Source: Fomitopsis serialis
Lineage: Eukaryota; Basidiomycota; Agaricomycetes; Polyporales; Fomitopsidaceae
Length of the DNA: 64,000 bases
Assembly (NCBI RefSeq): GCF_022376445.1
Contig: NW_025955079.1
Coordinates: forward strand, 1-64,000
Reading direction: 5' to 3'
Shown here: in pieces, positions 22,461 through 33,619 of the stretch
Layout of the letters: every line of letters begins with the position of its first letter
Position numbering within the stretch: the first letter of the stretch is position 1
Position numbers and translations under genes: made by a program
The notes under the pieces: generated by a model
Databases searched by the model: none
What the model saw: the letters and a program-made list of their open reading frames with translations, nothing else
Told to the model about the DNA's origin: nothing

Positions 22461-23135
22461 CCTGCACAAGAGAGCCTATGCTTGAAGTTAAGATATCTTT
22501 TGTGTCTTCAGACTATTGATGTAGGATTACTCTACATGTCTTGATGAGCTTGCAAGACGTACATGATAATGTGCTTATTTCAAGACATGTGGACATTGTC
22601 AATCAACATTTGAATCTCCATGGCTCTCAAAAAAATCTGTGTCTTGTCGTAGTGGGCAACTTCCACAAGTATTGGAACCCAAATTGAGATGAAATTGATA
22701 ATATTATTGCGCACTGCGCATGACATCACAGCATAGGTAATTGTTAGAGCAGTACAGAGCGTGTTATACAACATTACAGAGCAACATAAAAAATGTATCA
22801 CCTAACCGCCTTACGAACGACAACTGATGATTGACCAGTGACCAGTGACCAGCAACATGTCACTCATGTCGAGAGAATGTCGAGAAATGAGACAGACAGC
22901 TAGACGAATGCCGACACGGATGGCAGGACGGCGATATGGACGGAGATACGGACGGCGGCACGGACGGCGACACGGACGGCAACATGGACGGCGACACGGC
23001 GAGATGACGATACAGCAATTGACTATAGAGAGACGAGGAAGTTGTGTAGATGCTGTAGTAGATAGTCTGACGATTGTTCAGGCGCTGATCCAGGATGTAC
23101 AAGAATGAGAAGATACTTACCTTGGCATGCTGTGC
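22461..23135. other. non-coding left shoulder of element A with a GACGG minisatellite
   Basis: AT-rich DNA with scattered CTTGA and TCAAG words, then at about 22905-23005 a tandem 6/12-bp repeat of the type (A/T)(C/T)GGACGG(C/A)GA. I see no supported gene. Confidence 0.5.
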
Positions 23136-26100
23136 TCAGGCGTCGGAGAGTACGTGGGAAGCCTCACGCCCAGCTTCTTCTTCATTGACCTGAGGCTCGA
23201 CTGGGGAACAATCGTTCATTGTACACACATACTATTGACAGTGATGCACTTACCCTCAGGCGCCTTCGACGTCGTCGTCTTTGACGACGGTGGCTTCGAC
23301 GATGTTGGCTTCGATGACGACAGCTTCGACGATGTCGGCTTCGAAGACAACGGCTTCGACGATGTCGGTTTCGAAGACGACAGCTTTGACGATGGCTTTG
23401 CAGCCTTCGTTCCGGTGGCCTTAGTGTTGCCAACCTCTACATCGCTCCACGCGATGAACTGCTCGCCAGGGCTACCATCGTCAGCGACGTCTTGCTTATC
23501 CTTCGATCTCAAGACTTGCTGCTCATCGATGAGTGCGCTGGACCAACATTGAGATAGACTCGATGTTTAGAAGGTTAGTATTAATGCCACTTACCTGACA
23601 TTGGTCCACATCATCTCCTTCAGAGCTTGGTACGCCTCCGATGCGTTGCTTTCGAACTGATCCAGGATGCCCATGATGTTGATCCACCTACTCACACGTG
23701 AGGGAGAAACACTACGCTAGACAGACTGTTACACTCACTTGGCCGCATATAGCTTGTTAGAGAAGTGGTGAGTCCCTGTGGCTATGTCCACCAACGCCGC
23801 CTCGATCTATAAAAGAATTGTTCAGTATTACAGCCGTCCATAAACTAACGTGAACAAAACTTACCGCATTGCACACGAGGGCTATGAGGTTGTTCGGAAC
23901 CTCACTGAACCGATCGTACACTGCGACTGACGCAGTGTCCCTGTGTCCATGGAACCAGTGCTGCACAATGACGTCAGACAACACCTTGTGCTGGAACGGT
24001 TTCTTGCGGTTCACGACGCTCGCCTGTGGGGCCCTTCAAGAACAAGCAGTAAACATCCAAGATGACTGTACATACCTTCATGTCGACCTCGTAAGGTTCG
24101 TCCGACTGCCAGGCGATGTCGATTTCGCCGAAGATAAAATTCGGCACTGAGAATTTGCCCTGTGTGTTCGACTTGAGGAGGAATGTTGCGGCTGCGACTC
24201 TGCGCTGCGTCGAGAGGCTTCCCAGGCTGTAGGCACTGTCGACCACAATCTTCGCTTTCTTCTTGACCTCATTTTGGAGCTGAGACGCGCCTGTCCACAC
24301 CTGCAACAAGACTCAGTTCGTTTGATGTGTCAGGAACAAGGGACTTACAACACTGGCGACGTTCTCGCGAAGAACGTGGTTGTGTTTCTTTTTCAGGGTC
24401 TTGAACCCTGACACAAGGTAATCAATCTTCTTGCCGTCCTCCGCGCGATGGCGGCGAGCGTCCTTCAAGGCCCTCTTGATGACGAGGTGCTTGTGGGGCA
24501 GCTGACTGCTGTTCTGCGTCTTCTCGGAGGTCCACGCGTGGTCGAGTGAGAGGCGGAGGCGGAGGTACATCTGTGAGCACGTAACAATAGGCTTGAGGGT
24601 CTCCGGGATGTCCCTGGCCTGCGCACGACAACGACCTTCGGACTTCTGCCCGGCCGCGCTGCTGCTGCTACGTTTGCTTCTCTTGCCTTTGGACTGCCCG
24701 GTGTGTAGGTTGCGAGTCTCCCGGGTCGGAAAGAGACCGGAAGGAATCGATGGTGTCGGTAGAAACGACGGGTGGGGGCTGTTGGCAAGCGGATGGGAAG
24801 GGGATGTGACGATTCGGTCCCGGAGGGGACGTACGAGCTCAGATACTCGTAGGCGGCACTGTAACGCGGTCGGAGGAGGGTGGTGGAATCATCCCACAAC
24901 GCAGGGACTCGGGCTGAACGCGTAGAAACTCGTTGAAGCCGGATGAAACGCAGAGAGCCGGAAGGAAACACGGTGCTCGTTGAAGGTGAACGCGGTGATC
25001 TATTCGCAACGCAGTAAACACAGGACGCAGTCAGAAACGCAGGGAATCGCAGTTGAGCTCGCTCTCTACTCCTAGGTGGTAGGTAGGTAGGATCCCCCCT
25101 CCCGGTCCCCGGCTCCCTCCCTTATGTTTTCTCCGGCTTGCTCTCCCACGCCTCCGCCTCGCTGGCACTCCTCCCCGTACTTCCCTGTTCCCTCCGGTCC
25201 CTCTTAAGCCCCCTCCTTCCCTTCCTGTACCGTCTCCCGTCCAGCGCCATGCCCTCCGATGCCCCAGCCAACCCCTCCGCCATCATCTACTCTACCCGCT
25301 TCTACCGTCTTCTTGCTCTCCTCCGGGATGAACAAGTCGTCGAGCCGCGTCTTGTCGCTGACAGTCCTACCGAATGGTTGGCCTGGGCCCACGCCGCCCG
25401 CTGGATCGTCGTGGGTGATATTCATCTCGTATATTCTCCTTCCGGCGGGCTGACGCTCCTTCCGGTGCGTAGCGCATGCTCTTCGACTCCCGGGCGCGAG
25501 CTACTGCGCATGGCGACGTGTCCCTCCCTCTCATCCGCCGGTTCTCCGACGTCCAGGATCTGATCGACTACCTTGACCAGGTGTTCTCGACCATCGCGTC
25601 CGAGCACAGCGTCGTTGGCGAGCCGTACCCTGCTATCGCCTGGTCCGCCAACCGCGTCGCTGTTGAGCAGTCCGATGTCGAAGTGGGCCGTCCGTTGCTT
25701 CCGGTCCGGTACCTCGAGAGGCCCATGCAGCTCTCCCCCCTCCGGGCTTCCTCCGACAGCCTCGACGCGCTCATCTCCCAGCTCCAATGTTACGCTAGCG
25801 TTCAACGTGACGTGTCCGCCTCCTTCCAGTCCGAGGCTCAGCATACCCGCCGTATTCTCTCCGGCCTGGCGTCCAGTGTTGCCGGCGTGCACGATCGTCT
25901 TTCGCGTGGCGTGTACGTTCCGGACACTGACTATTCCGGCATTCCGCGTCGCCTTCAGTTCCCTCCGGCGCGTACTAGTGACGATTTTGAGGATGCGGGT
26001 GTTGAAACCGAGACCGAGACTGATTTGATGGATGAGGGGGAGAGTGTGCATGAGGAGTAGTTCGTTCCTGTACCCTCCGGTGCCGTCCAGGGCTGCCTCC

Positions 26101-27743
26101 GGTTGCCCTAATGAGTTGCTTTCCGGTTGTGCTGCCTAGGTAACCTATCCTTCGACGTCCCTTCCGTGTGTAACGCCGTCTGTTGTCCTTTGTAGTTGTT
26201 TGCCTTATATCCATTGGTTCCGGGCCTGCTCTGTGGGGCTTCCCACACCGGCCTTACTCTTCGGGGCCTTGACAACCTGCAGAACTTCATCGACAAAGCA
26301 GTGAATGCGGGACGATTGACTTACGATCACTTCATCCTCACTGTCCTCATCCATCGCCTCGTCCTCCACGTCTCTGTCTTCCTCCGAATCATCGTCGTCG
26401 CTGTCGCTGTCGCTGTCCGAGTCACTGTCCGACTCATGGTCTTCTTCCGTATCGTCCGCGTCCGGCTCGGTCTTGTTCTCCGACTCGGTGTCGGTGTCCA
26501 ACCAGTCACGCTGTTTCTTCTGCTTCTTGTTGACCCTCGTACCCTTGCCCTTGTTCTTCTCAACCGCTGCACCCTTGCCCTTGGTCTTGACCGCCGCACC
26601 CTTGCCCTTGTTCTTGTTGACCACCGTCTGCTGCGTAATCTATCATAGTTTGAGATGAGTAAATAAAGATGCACTCACCTTCACCTTTTTTGGAGGTGAG
26701 TCAATGACAACGGCGTCCATGCGCCACACTTTCTTGGCTTTGGCACGCTGCGTGACATTAGTGCGTTGCTCTTCGTCGTCTTCTGACCCACTGTCCCCAT
26801 GAGCATGGTTGTTTCGCTGCCTTGCCTTCGGATTGTTTTTTGACGTTGCTGACGACGATTGAGGCTTACCTATGATGTTGCTTGCAGATTAGCTAGGAAC
26901 CTATGGGAGGACCCACATACCGAGAGCTGTCGCAAGGTTACGCTCGTCTGCGTCGAGCAAAGTGTCGCCCCGGTCATTCTTGGCTTTCTCAGGTTCGTTC
27001 GCCGGCTTCCAACCAAACGCAGGCCTTGGTTTAGGTTTGGCTTGCATACCACTTCTGTTAGTAGTTCGATATACTTATTAGCTTGTGTAAAAGACTCACG
27101 GCGCGGAGGCAGAGGTGCCTCTGGGGGATTATCCACATCGTTTGCATTGCCCACCTCTCGCTCTGGCTCCACTCGCATCTCCTCCTCTGCTTCCGCTTCC
27201 GCCTCCGCCGCCACCTCCTCCTCCTCGACAAGCTCGTCCTGTTCTTCATCCTCGCTGAGCCTGATCTCCACGTTCTTCTTCACCTTCTTGCGCCTCAGTT
27301 GCTCATCCTCATCCTCCTCGTCCTCTGCGCCAGACGTGTTCTCCTCTAGCAACATAGCTGTGCTCGTCCTTCGTACGTCTGTTGTGAGTTCAGCATTCGT
27401 TTCGTGTCGTCCATCCCAATCAACGTGAAGTTGAGCACTCACTGGATCGATGTTCGGCCGCCGCCTGCTTCTCGGCCTGCTCCATCTTCGCTTTCAACTT
27501 GTCGTACAACCGCTTCTCGGACGGGGACAGAATGTCGGGCTGGGAGGTCTTGCCATTTCTCTCTGGGGTTTCCTGCCTGCCGCGCTTGGAACCCGTGGCG
27601 CCCTTCGATGAGGCTTTCGTAGCGGTGGAGGACTTCTTAGCAGCCGGCGCTGACTTTACAGCGGCCTGACCAGTCTTAGCCTTCGTGGTCGGCTGGCCGG
27701 TGGGCTGGCGTGCCGCACTACGGAGAGACTGACGTGTAGCCAT
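23136..27743 (-). CDS. Lys/Ser-rich protein with probable DUF6532 domain, element A copy, split by an insertion
   Basis: Homologue of the gene at 48449-51561. Start ATG at 27743 (MATRQSLRSAARQPTG); exon 1 includes ATGSKRGRQETPERNG and LSPSEKRLYDKLKAKMEQAE. The next exons are acidic and Lys/Gly-rich (VNKNKGKGAAVKTKGKGAAV). After the 24702-26247 insertion follow RDIPETLKPIVTCSQMYLRL, VWTGASQLQNEVKKKAKIVV, DSAYSLGSLSTQRRVAAATF, HWFHGHRDTASVAVYDRFSE and IEAALVDIATGTHHFSNKLY. I read this last part as the Agaricomycete DUF6532 domain, whose function is unknown. The C terminus is a run of SSKPTSSKPLSSK repeats. Removing the insertion and one CCGG rejoins the coding frame. Apart from the insertion I see no lesion. 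Its place beside the TET/JBP gene matches element B. Confidence 0.75.
24702..26247 (+). mobile_element. 1546-bp insertion unit (copy 1) with one spliced ORF, TGTG...CACA ends, CCGG duplication
   Basis: Starts TGTGTAGGTTGCGAG and ends GGGGCTTCCCACA, flanked by CCGG on both sides (24698-24701 and 26248-26251). Deleting it with one CCGG restores the host gene frame on the minus strand. A related unit starts with TGTGGTGATTGCGAG at 59263. TG...CA ends and a 4-bp duplication fit a solo LTR or an LTR-like unit, but no internal LTR repeat, primer-binding site or reverse transcriptase is visible. Confidence 0.8.
25249..26060 (+). CDS. unknown 249-residue protein carried by the insertion unit (copy 1)
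   Basis: Not recognised. Two exons: 25249-25410 (54 codons, MPSDAPANPSAIIYSTRFYR...WAHAARWIV) and 25473-26060 (RMLFDSRARATAHGDVSLPL...). The intron has GT...TAG ends, and the second copy of the unit has an intron at the same place. The middle contains DVQDLIDYLDQVF and RASSDSLDALISQLQ; the second half is helical, probably coiled-coil, and the C terminus is acidic (ETETETDLMDEGESVHEE). No stop or frameshift. The upstream 400 bp are conserved with copy 2 and are pyrimidine-rich near the start, as in basidiomycete promoters. Expression from within the unit seems plausible. Confidence 0.7.
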
Positions 27744-28982
27744 TCCAAGGTGCAGTACGTTCACTGAGAGCGAGCGGTGGTGAGTGTTGACGGAACAGTG
27801 AAAAATTTTAGATAACACACCGTGTGAGCGGACTCTGACTCACCGCTGGATGAGGTTCTCGAAGTCTTCCGTCGGTCGTAGCGGTCGCGCGAACTTCGGA
27901 GGATGATGGAAGCCAAGTGCAAGAGCATCGGAGCGCACTGCGGGCATGAGCACATGAGACTCGCGGCTGGTCGCGGTTCTGGAAGCCTTCGAACCAGACA
28001 GCGTTGTTAGTGTTAGCGCTGAATACAATCTATACAGTTGATCTACGTAAGCACTTCAAGATTCACAACACTTGACAGGCGAACTTGAAGGCTGAGTTTC
28101 ACGAACTCGGGTATATTACACAGACGGTCTACCAAGTGTTCCTGAAAGTCCTGTGGTATACTTCGAGCCTTGTCGTTCTTTTGCTGGAGTTCATTCATTG
28201 AAACGGTGCAGTAATTTTGAAGCACACAGGCGCAAAAACAAACACATACCGTTAACAAATTTGTCATTGACTGCTACTGTACAAGCTGTGTCAACTCACC
28301 GTATTTGACTGTCCGTAAACGCACGTCTGCTACGCATTCACACATGGTAACAGGACTACACCGCGATACGCAGTGCTCAAGCGGCGGTTTGCAACGGCGA
28401 ACCACCCCATCACATCGTGGAGAGCAACGGCTCGTAGACTCGACCTCCAGCATGGAATTGGTGGCTGCTGCTGGGCTGTTACCTGACGCACAACAGTTCG
28501 GTGCAACCCAGATCATTGACGATGGAGACACGAGCGAGGGAAGGCAAGGCGGAGGCCACAGTGCGTTGACGGTGAGCGGATGCGGAGGAACTTGATGCTT
28601 GAACATCAAACTGCGGTGGATGCTGCGGTGGATGAGCGACAGTGAGCGATCAGACCCGCCGAGTATGCACAGGTGCGCGTACTATAGAGACTTATTATAG
28701 TACTTACATAGACCGCTGCTTGATGACGATGGTCCCGGGCGGCTCTTCCTTCGCTGCACCATCTGCGCCCGCTGTTCCCGAACTCGTTGTCCCAGAGGTC
28801 GCGCCTCCGCCCCATGAGCCTGTAGCCCCGGTGCCTGGCGCGCGCATTGCTGATGCTCCCGCGCCTGAGCCTCGCTGATCTTCTCGTCTTCCCATTCCCT
28901 CCCAACTGCACGCCCCTTCACTTCGCGGGTCGACCGCACGTTGGCTGACATCCGCACTTGTACCTCCTGAGTTCCGCCTGAG
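27744..28982. other. interval between the DUF6532-like gene and the LeuA fragment
   Basis: In element B the dioxygenase and DUF6532-like genes are only about 450 bp apart; here about 2.1 kb separates them, so this stretch is extra DNA. Short open stretches on the minus strand (for example 28609-28274) have no recognisable similarity. Confidence 0.45.
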
Positions 28983-29338
28983 TTAACGATCCGCAGGGTC
29001 CAGCGGGAGGTACGGAACGTCCCAGAGCAGCGGCTGGCCGGCGCGCCTCGCGACTTGAGCCCCTTCTTGATCCCGTCCTGGTGCTGACTGGAGAAGGCGG
29101 TGAAGATGAGCTCCCCGGCGTAGGGGTGCCGGGGATGGACAGGGATGGAGGTGAGCTCGGTTACGAGGTCTATCGTGGATTGTATATTGCTGAGGTCCAG
29201 TCTGCAAGGCACGCTTTGCATATACATGTTGAGCGTGACGGCGACGAGGTCTACGCTGCCTGACCGCTCACCGTTCCCGAGAAGACAGCCCTCGACTCGG
29301 TCGGCACCGGCGAGCAGTCCGAGCGCGGTCGAGGTACC
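28983..29338 (-). pseudogene. 2-isopropylmalate synthase fragment (captured host gene)
   Basis: 2-Isopropylmalate synthase joins acetyl-CoA and 2-oxoisovalerate in leucine synthesis. The minus-strand frame reads GLLAGADRVEGCLLGNGERS, GSVDLVAVTLNMYMQ and IPVHPRHPYAGELIFTAFSS, then HQDGIKKGLK, which is the characteristic C-terminal part of the catalytic barrel. The normal HNDRG motif just upstream is degraded to PTAGGT. After GLK the frame shifts by one base to LWDVPYLPLDPADR and then stops; this is the next conserved block (W-x-VPYLPIDP). About 110 of more than 500 residues remain. Not functional; a captured or inserted fragment inside element A. Confidence 0.85.
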
Positions 29339-29847
29339 GCCTGCGGTAGGTAGTGGTGCGTCCTCTGGGAGCCTCGCCACACGCTTTGTTGTGACCATCT
29401 CGGTGTTTCCTCGTGCAAGCACGGACTAGCTCGTCTTGACGCTTCAATCACAAGCTTGCCGTCGGAGGCGCCACGGTGGGTTGGCTACGGGGCGTGCGTT
29501 GTTCTGCATAACCCGGTAATCGGATGATTTGTCTTGCAGGTTGTCCGAGCGAGAGGCGTAGAATTGGTAGAGCGCTTGAGGCCGGCCATTGAGAAAACGA
29601 GAAGCTAGACACGAGAAACGAGACATAAGAACAGGGCCTAAACGAGACAAGAAACGAGACTCGAGAAACAATCGAAGTCGCAGATCACGTGACCACACCT
29701 GGCGCCCACAGGCTGCCTTCAGTCTCGGAAGTGTAGTTGCATATTTGAAAAAGTGAAGCGAAACGAAAGCAAAGAAAACACGGCCGGGTTCGTAGGTATC
29801 ATTAATTTATCAGTGGGGCCCACATTAGAACTACTACAATAGTAAGC

Positions 29848-30989
29848 CTACTGGAAGTGATTGCTGGAAGCCCAGCCATTCCGACGATCGTTCTCGGTCC
29901 ATTTACACATTTCCCTGTCTGAATGTAAAACAATGGAGGCACGAGTTCCAGTATAATGCATGTTGTAATGTGTGATTTTGCACGAAGGAAAGACTGCAAA
30001 ATCACCGTGTCGAAGTGGAATGACAAGGCCTGGCTCCACAAGACACAGCTCACCGCCATCAAATTCGCCGATTGGCAAGACGAGGCATACGCCGTCGTCT
30101 TTGCTATCTCTATGGGCTCGAGTGACGACATTAAGGTTGACCACAAGTCCGACGAACGGGCTGACCACTGAGATGTTATTACCAGGTAAAATAGCGGCCG
30201 TTGCTTCAAGTACTTCGTATTCCCGGGGCAAGAACGTTTGAAGCTACGGCCATATACATTACCTACCGGCATGTTGTGATTGACAACTGAATTACTTACC
30301 TGGTCGTCTATGAAACCAAACACATCTGCGAAGACACTTTTGAGGGACTGATAGATCGCCTGGTGGTCTTCCATGTCCCTCGACATGTACGGTAGGAATT
30401 GACCATGGTTGGTACGTGTGCAACCTGCTCTGCTCAGCAGAGACGGGGGTATATCAGCAGGCGCAGCATGTCCCTTTGAAGGAATGACATCATAAGCATA
30501 GCTCACCAACTGCAGATCGCTGACAGTACTGGCCTGGGTACAGTGTCGATTATACCATGAGAAATGTATTGCTTGGAATGTACGTTCACCGGTCGCCGAA
30601 TTTGCGTCAACTGTCTTGAAGGGGTCTGAATTGAAGCTTGCAAGGAGACAATCGATTAGGGTTGTTTCATGGTATCTGGCATCGACGTGAAGATGCCGGC
30701 AACCAACGAGTGATCCTGGCCTCGAATGGTTAGGACATCCCTGCCAGAGAAAGTAAGTGTGTGAACAACAAACACGATAAGTTACGCACGGTATCATGTT
30801 CACCGGCACGCGAATGTAAGCATTTGGGTTAGCTCTCTCCCCGGCTGTGTACGCAGTTTGTAGCTTGGGTAAATACTCGCAATTAGCCACGTCTGAGTCA
30901 AGAACGAACCACTGTACCTGAAACTCGAGCTCTTGAAGACTTACTGGTGCACTGGCTTTGCTAGCATTGAACGTGCGTTCTCTGTCCAT
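29848..30989 (-). CDS. TET/JBP-like 2-oxoglutarate/Fe(II) dioxygenase, element A copy (5' end missing)
   Basis: Members of this fungal family are predicted to oxidise 5-methylcytosine or thymine in DNA and are known to be linked to fungal transposons (Iyer and colleagues' TET/JBP work). The visible N-terminal part starts ASKASAPVSLQELEFQVQWF and continues with AYIRVPVNMI, CRHLHVDARYHETTLIDC, FQAIHFSWYNRHCTQ and QFLPYMSRDMEDHQAIYQSL. The last exon (about 30243-29848) carries the double-stranded beta-helix core: AHRD (Fe ligands H and D), LPIGEFDGGELCLVEPGLVI, FPSCKITHYN (third Fe ligand H) and TGTRASIVLHSD (R for 2-oxoglutarate). All ligands are present. Exons upstream of 30989, present in B, are absent, so this copy is probably truncated. 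Confidence 0.82.
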
Positions 30990-31207
30990 GCTATGTTCTC
31001 CTCCTTGTCACGAGGGGCTGGATACCGTCTGTTCGTAACGGTTTGATAGTCATAGGATGTGAGAATGACTTGGCCTAGAGATGGAATTGGTTCGGGGGCG
31101 CAACTAGTATGGCGCGAGGGCAGACACGGTGACGATAACGGAGAGAGAGACGATAGCGAAGACAGAGGAGATAGAGGAGAAGGGGGTGGGGCTGCTCGAG
31201 GTCCATC

Positions 31208-32669
31208 TAGTGCATTGCACGGGTAAACCCCCAGGTGTCTGGGGGCTTACCCGTACCCGTACCCGCCCGGGTACCGTACCCGCTTCACGGGTGCGGGTCA
31301 CGTGCGGGTACCGCGGGTCTGCGGGTCCATGCGCGGGTGGGCGAGCGAATAGGTGGGTGAGTGGGGTAGTGTGCAAGAGGGTGGGGAGGCTTGCGCAGGC
31401 GAGCGGGCAAGCGAGCGAGTGTGCAGGCAAGCCGGTGGGTCAACGGTGCACCCGTTGTCCTCGCTGCCATGCCCCCACCCTCCATCCTCCTCGCTCGCGG
31501 TCCTCCGCACTCGTGCTCGCGCGTTCCTGCCATCCGCCCGCGCGTCCCCCGACAGCTCCGCACCCGCAGACGGGAGCGTCCACATGCTTCCCGTCTGTAC
31601 GTGCCGCCCGCCCGCCGTTCCGCCTTGTTGGTGTGCCCACCCTCACTCGTCCTTCGCTCGCCCGTTTGCCCGCCCAACGTTCATCGGCCATGTCTGCGTG
31701 CTGGGCATTCGCCCAGCACGCTCGTGGCCGGTATGCGTGTGGTGCGCGTCCGCACCGTGTCCCCGTCCGTGCCAACTGGCGTGCCAGCTCGTTCTCCCGC
31801 CTCGCGGCGCGCACGTTTGGTGGCCGTGTCTGCGCGCCGGGCATTTGCCCATCGCGCTCGCGGTTGCCGTGCGTGTCGTCGCGCGTTCCGGCTTGCTCAT
31901 CCGCTTGCTCGTCCGCTTGCCCGTCCGCTTGCCTGCCCGCCCGCCCCTCTCCCCGCCTGCCCGCCCGCCCCTCTCCTCGCCTGCCCGCCCACCTTCCCGT
32001 ATTTCTGCTGACCGGTGAGCTCTCCCATTTGTCCGCTCGTCCGACTGCTCACCTAGGCGTTCACTCTTCCGCGCGCTCGTCCGCCCGCCCGTTTGCTTGC
32101 ATGTGCGTTCGTCGGCCGTGTCTGCGCGCTGTGCACTTGCCCAGCGCGGTCGCGGTTGCCGTGCGTGTCGTGCTGCACGACGCCGCGCCCTGTGCCCACC
32201 CCTCCCCCGTTTGTCTGCTCACCTACCTGCCTGTTGGTCCGTTCGTCTACCTGCCCGCCCGCTCGACTTCCCGCTTGCTGCCCGTCGTCCCACCTTCCAG
32301 CTCCCCGGCGAGCTCCATCCACTCATGCACCCGTTCACCCGATCACCAACCCGCTCTTCGCCCACTCTCTTGCAGGCCCCTCCGACTCTGTGTCCACACC
32401 CGCAGCCTACGTACCTGTCCACAGGCTCGCTAGCCCACCCGCTAGTTTTGCGCGCGTTCGTCGGGTGCGTTTGCGAGCTGGGCAGTTGCCCAGCGCGCTC
32501 GCGGTTGACGTGCTGTCGCTCGTCCGCCCGCCGCCTGTTCGTCAGCCGTGTCTACACGCAGAGCATTGGCCCTGCGTGCTCGCGGTCGTCGTGCGTGTCG
32601 TGCTGCACGTCACCGCGCCCTGTACTTACTGTTAGTAAGCCCACTCGCGGTGCCTGGACTCACCTGGTA

Positions 32670-32700
<31 letters not shown>

Positions 32701-33065
32701 GTCCGCTCGTCCTCTACGCCCGCCGTCCATTCGTCGTCCACGCCCAGTGCATCGCTTCGTGGCTGCGTCCAGGCCCGCGGTGTTCGTCGGTTGCGTTTGC
32801 GCGCAGGGCCCTTGCCATAGGAGTTCGCCGCGCGCGCGCATGCGCAGTGTTGCGGTGCCTGAGGCCGTGCACGAATCGACCTGGTAGAGGGAGAGGGAGC
32901 AGAGGCATCCCCGCGAGTTTGGGCGCTCGCGGGGTTGCCTCTTTTGGCAATACCCACACGGCTGCAGGGCGGGTATGCGGGTACGGAAATCGCTACCCGG
33001 ACCCCTACCCGCGAGTACCCGTACCCGTGACCCGCGCGGGTTGGCCGTACCCCTGCAATGCACTA
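31208..33065. mobile_element. GC-rich non-autonomous element with terminal inverted repeats
   Basis: Left end TAGTGCATTGCACGGGTA and right end TACCCCTGCAATGCACTA are an 18-bp inverted pair with one mismatch. If the outer TA is the target duplication, the repeat is 16 bp with TA flanks, as in Tc1/mariner-like elements; TA may instead be part of the repeat. The interior is very GC-rich, pyrimidine-biased on the plus strand and built from degenerate (CGCCTGCC)-like words. Long open frames in it are compositional. No transposase gene. Confidence 0.7.
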
Positions 33066-33600
33066 TGCATGTGTGTTCCGAGGGCTTACGTTGCAGAGCC
33101 TTCGGGATGTTGCCTAGGGTCATATACACCGGGTAAGCCAATTTGTTGCCTGTGAACTGTGTGAGCTGAGTCTTATCCGTCGAGATGATGACCGGGGCCA
33201 ACGCTGCGCCAGTAGGTAGGAGACTCTGCGCCCAAGGCAACGTTAGTCATAGTCTTTGAGTAATCAATACAATACTCACCTGTACGGCGTGCCACCACTT
33301 CCCGGTCCACATCTCTGAATATATGCGGTTCTTCTTCGTCTCGTCCGAGAACATCCAGCTCGGTCGATAGACGATGTGGTCGGCATGAGCCGGATTGCCC
33401 AGCAAAGCCTTGATGGCTTCAATAATGCAGCGAAATTGCAGAAGGTGGTGTTCGCCAGGTCGATCCTTGAACGAAAGCCAATGTTCCTTCCACCGCGCAC
33501 GCTCCGGTAGGGAGTCAACCTTTTGCAAGAGTGCTCTTGTGTTATGATACGAGAGCCCTAGCTTCTCCTTGACCTGTATATTTTGTCAGACTCTTCAAGT
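33066..33600 (-). pseudogene. Plavaka transposase fragment
   Basis: The minus-strand segments KVDSLPERARWKEHWLSFKD, FRCIIEAIKALLGNPAHADH, IYSEMWTGKWWHAVQ and, after an intron, VIISTDKTQLTQFTGNKLAY...TLGNIPKALQRKPSEH match the exon 2 to exon 3 region of the transposases at 8697 and 41592, closest to the latter. The rest is missing on both sides; the left break coincides with the GC-rich element. Confidence 0.88.
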
Positions 33601-33619
33601 TGAGCCCACAAACGCACAC

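Larger units (their letters stand above)
22367..31207. mobile_element. Plavaka-type element A (left part; right end lost)
   Basis: The left terminus CAGGAAAAAC at 22367 shares about 27 bp, with one mismatch, with the right terminus of element B. It is preceded by AT and cuts the gypsy frame. At 22439-22460 lies a motif present in B at the same distance (about 72 bp) from the end. Cargo order inward is the DUF6532-like gene, the isopropylmalate synthase fragment and the TET/JBP-like gene, all on the minus strand. This matches the order in B apart from the synthase fragment. No right terminus or matching transposase is found; the element seems truncated near the GC-rich insertion at 31208. Confidence 0.7.

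Noticed and set aside
24702..26247. Firm call of a solo LTR
   Set aside because: Ends and duplication fit, but there is no second LTR, primer-binding site or internal region to prove it; kept as a hypothesis only.
26859..27442. Plus-strand open frames opposite the acidic exon of the DUF6532-like gene
   Set aside because: Ser/Leu-rich antisense shadows of Glu/Asp codons.
31129..32433. 434-residue open frame on the plus strand
   Set aside because: Low-complexity Ala/Arg/Pro/Ser translation of a GC-rich repeat inside a terminal-repeat element; all frames are open here.
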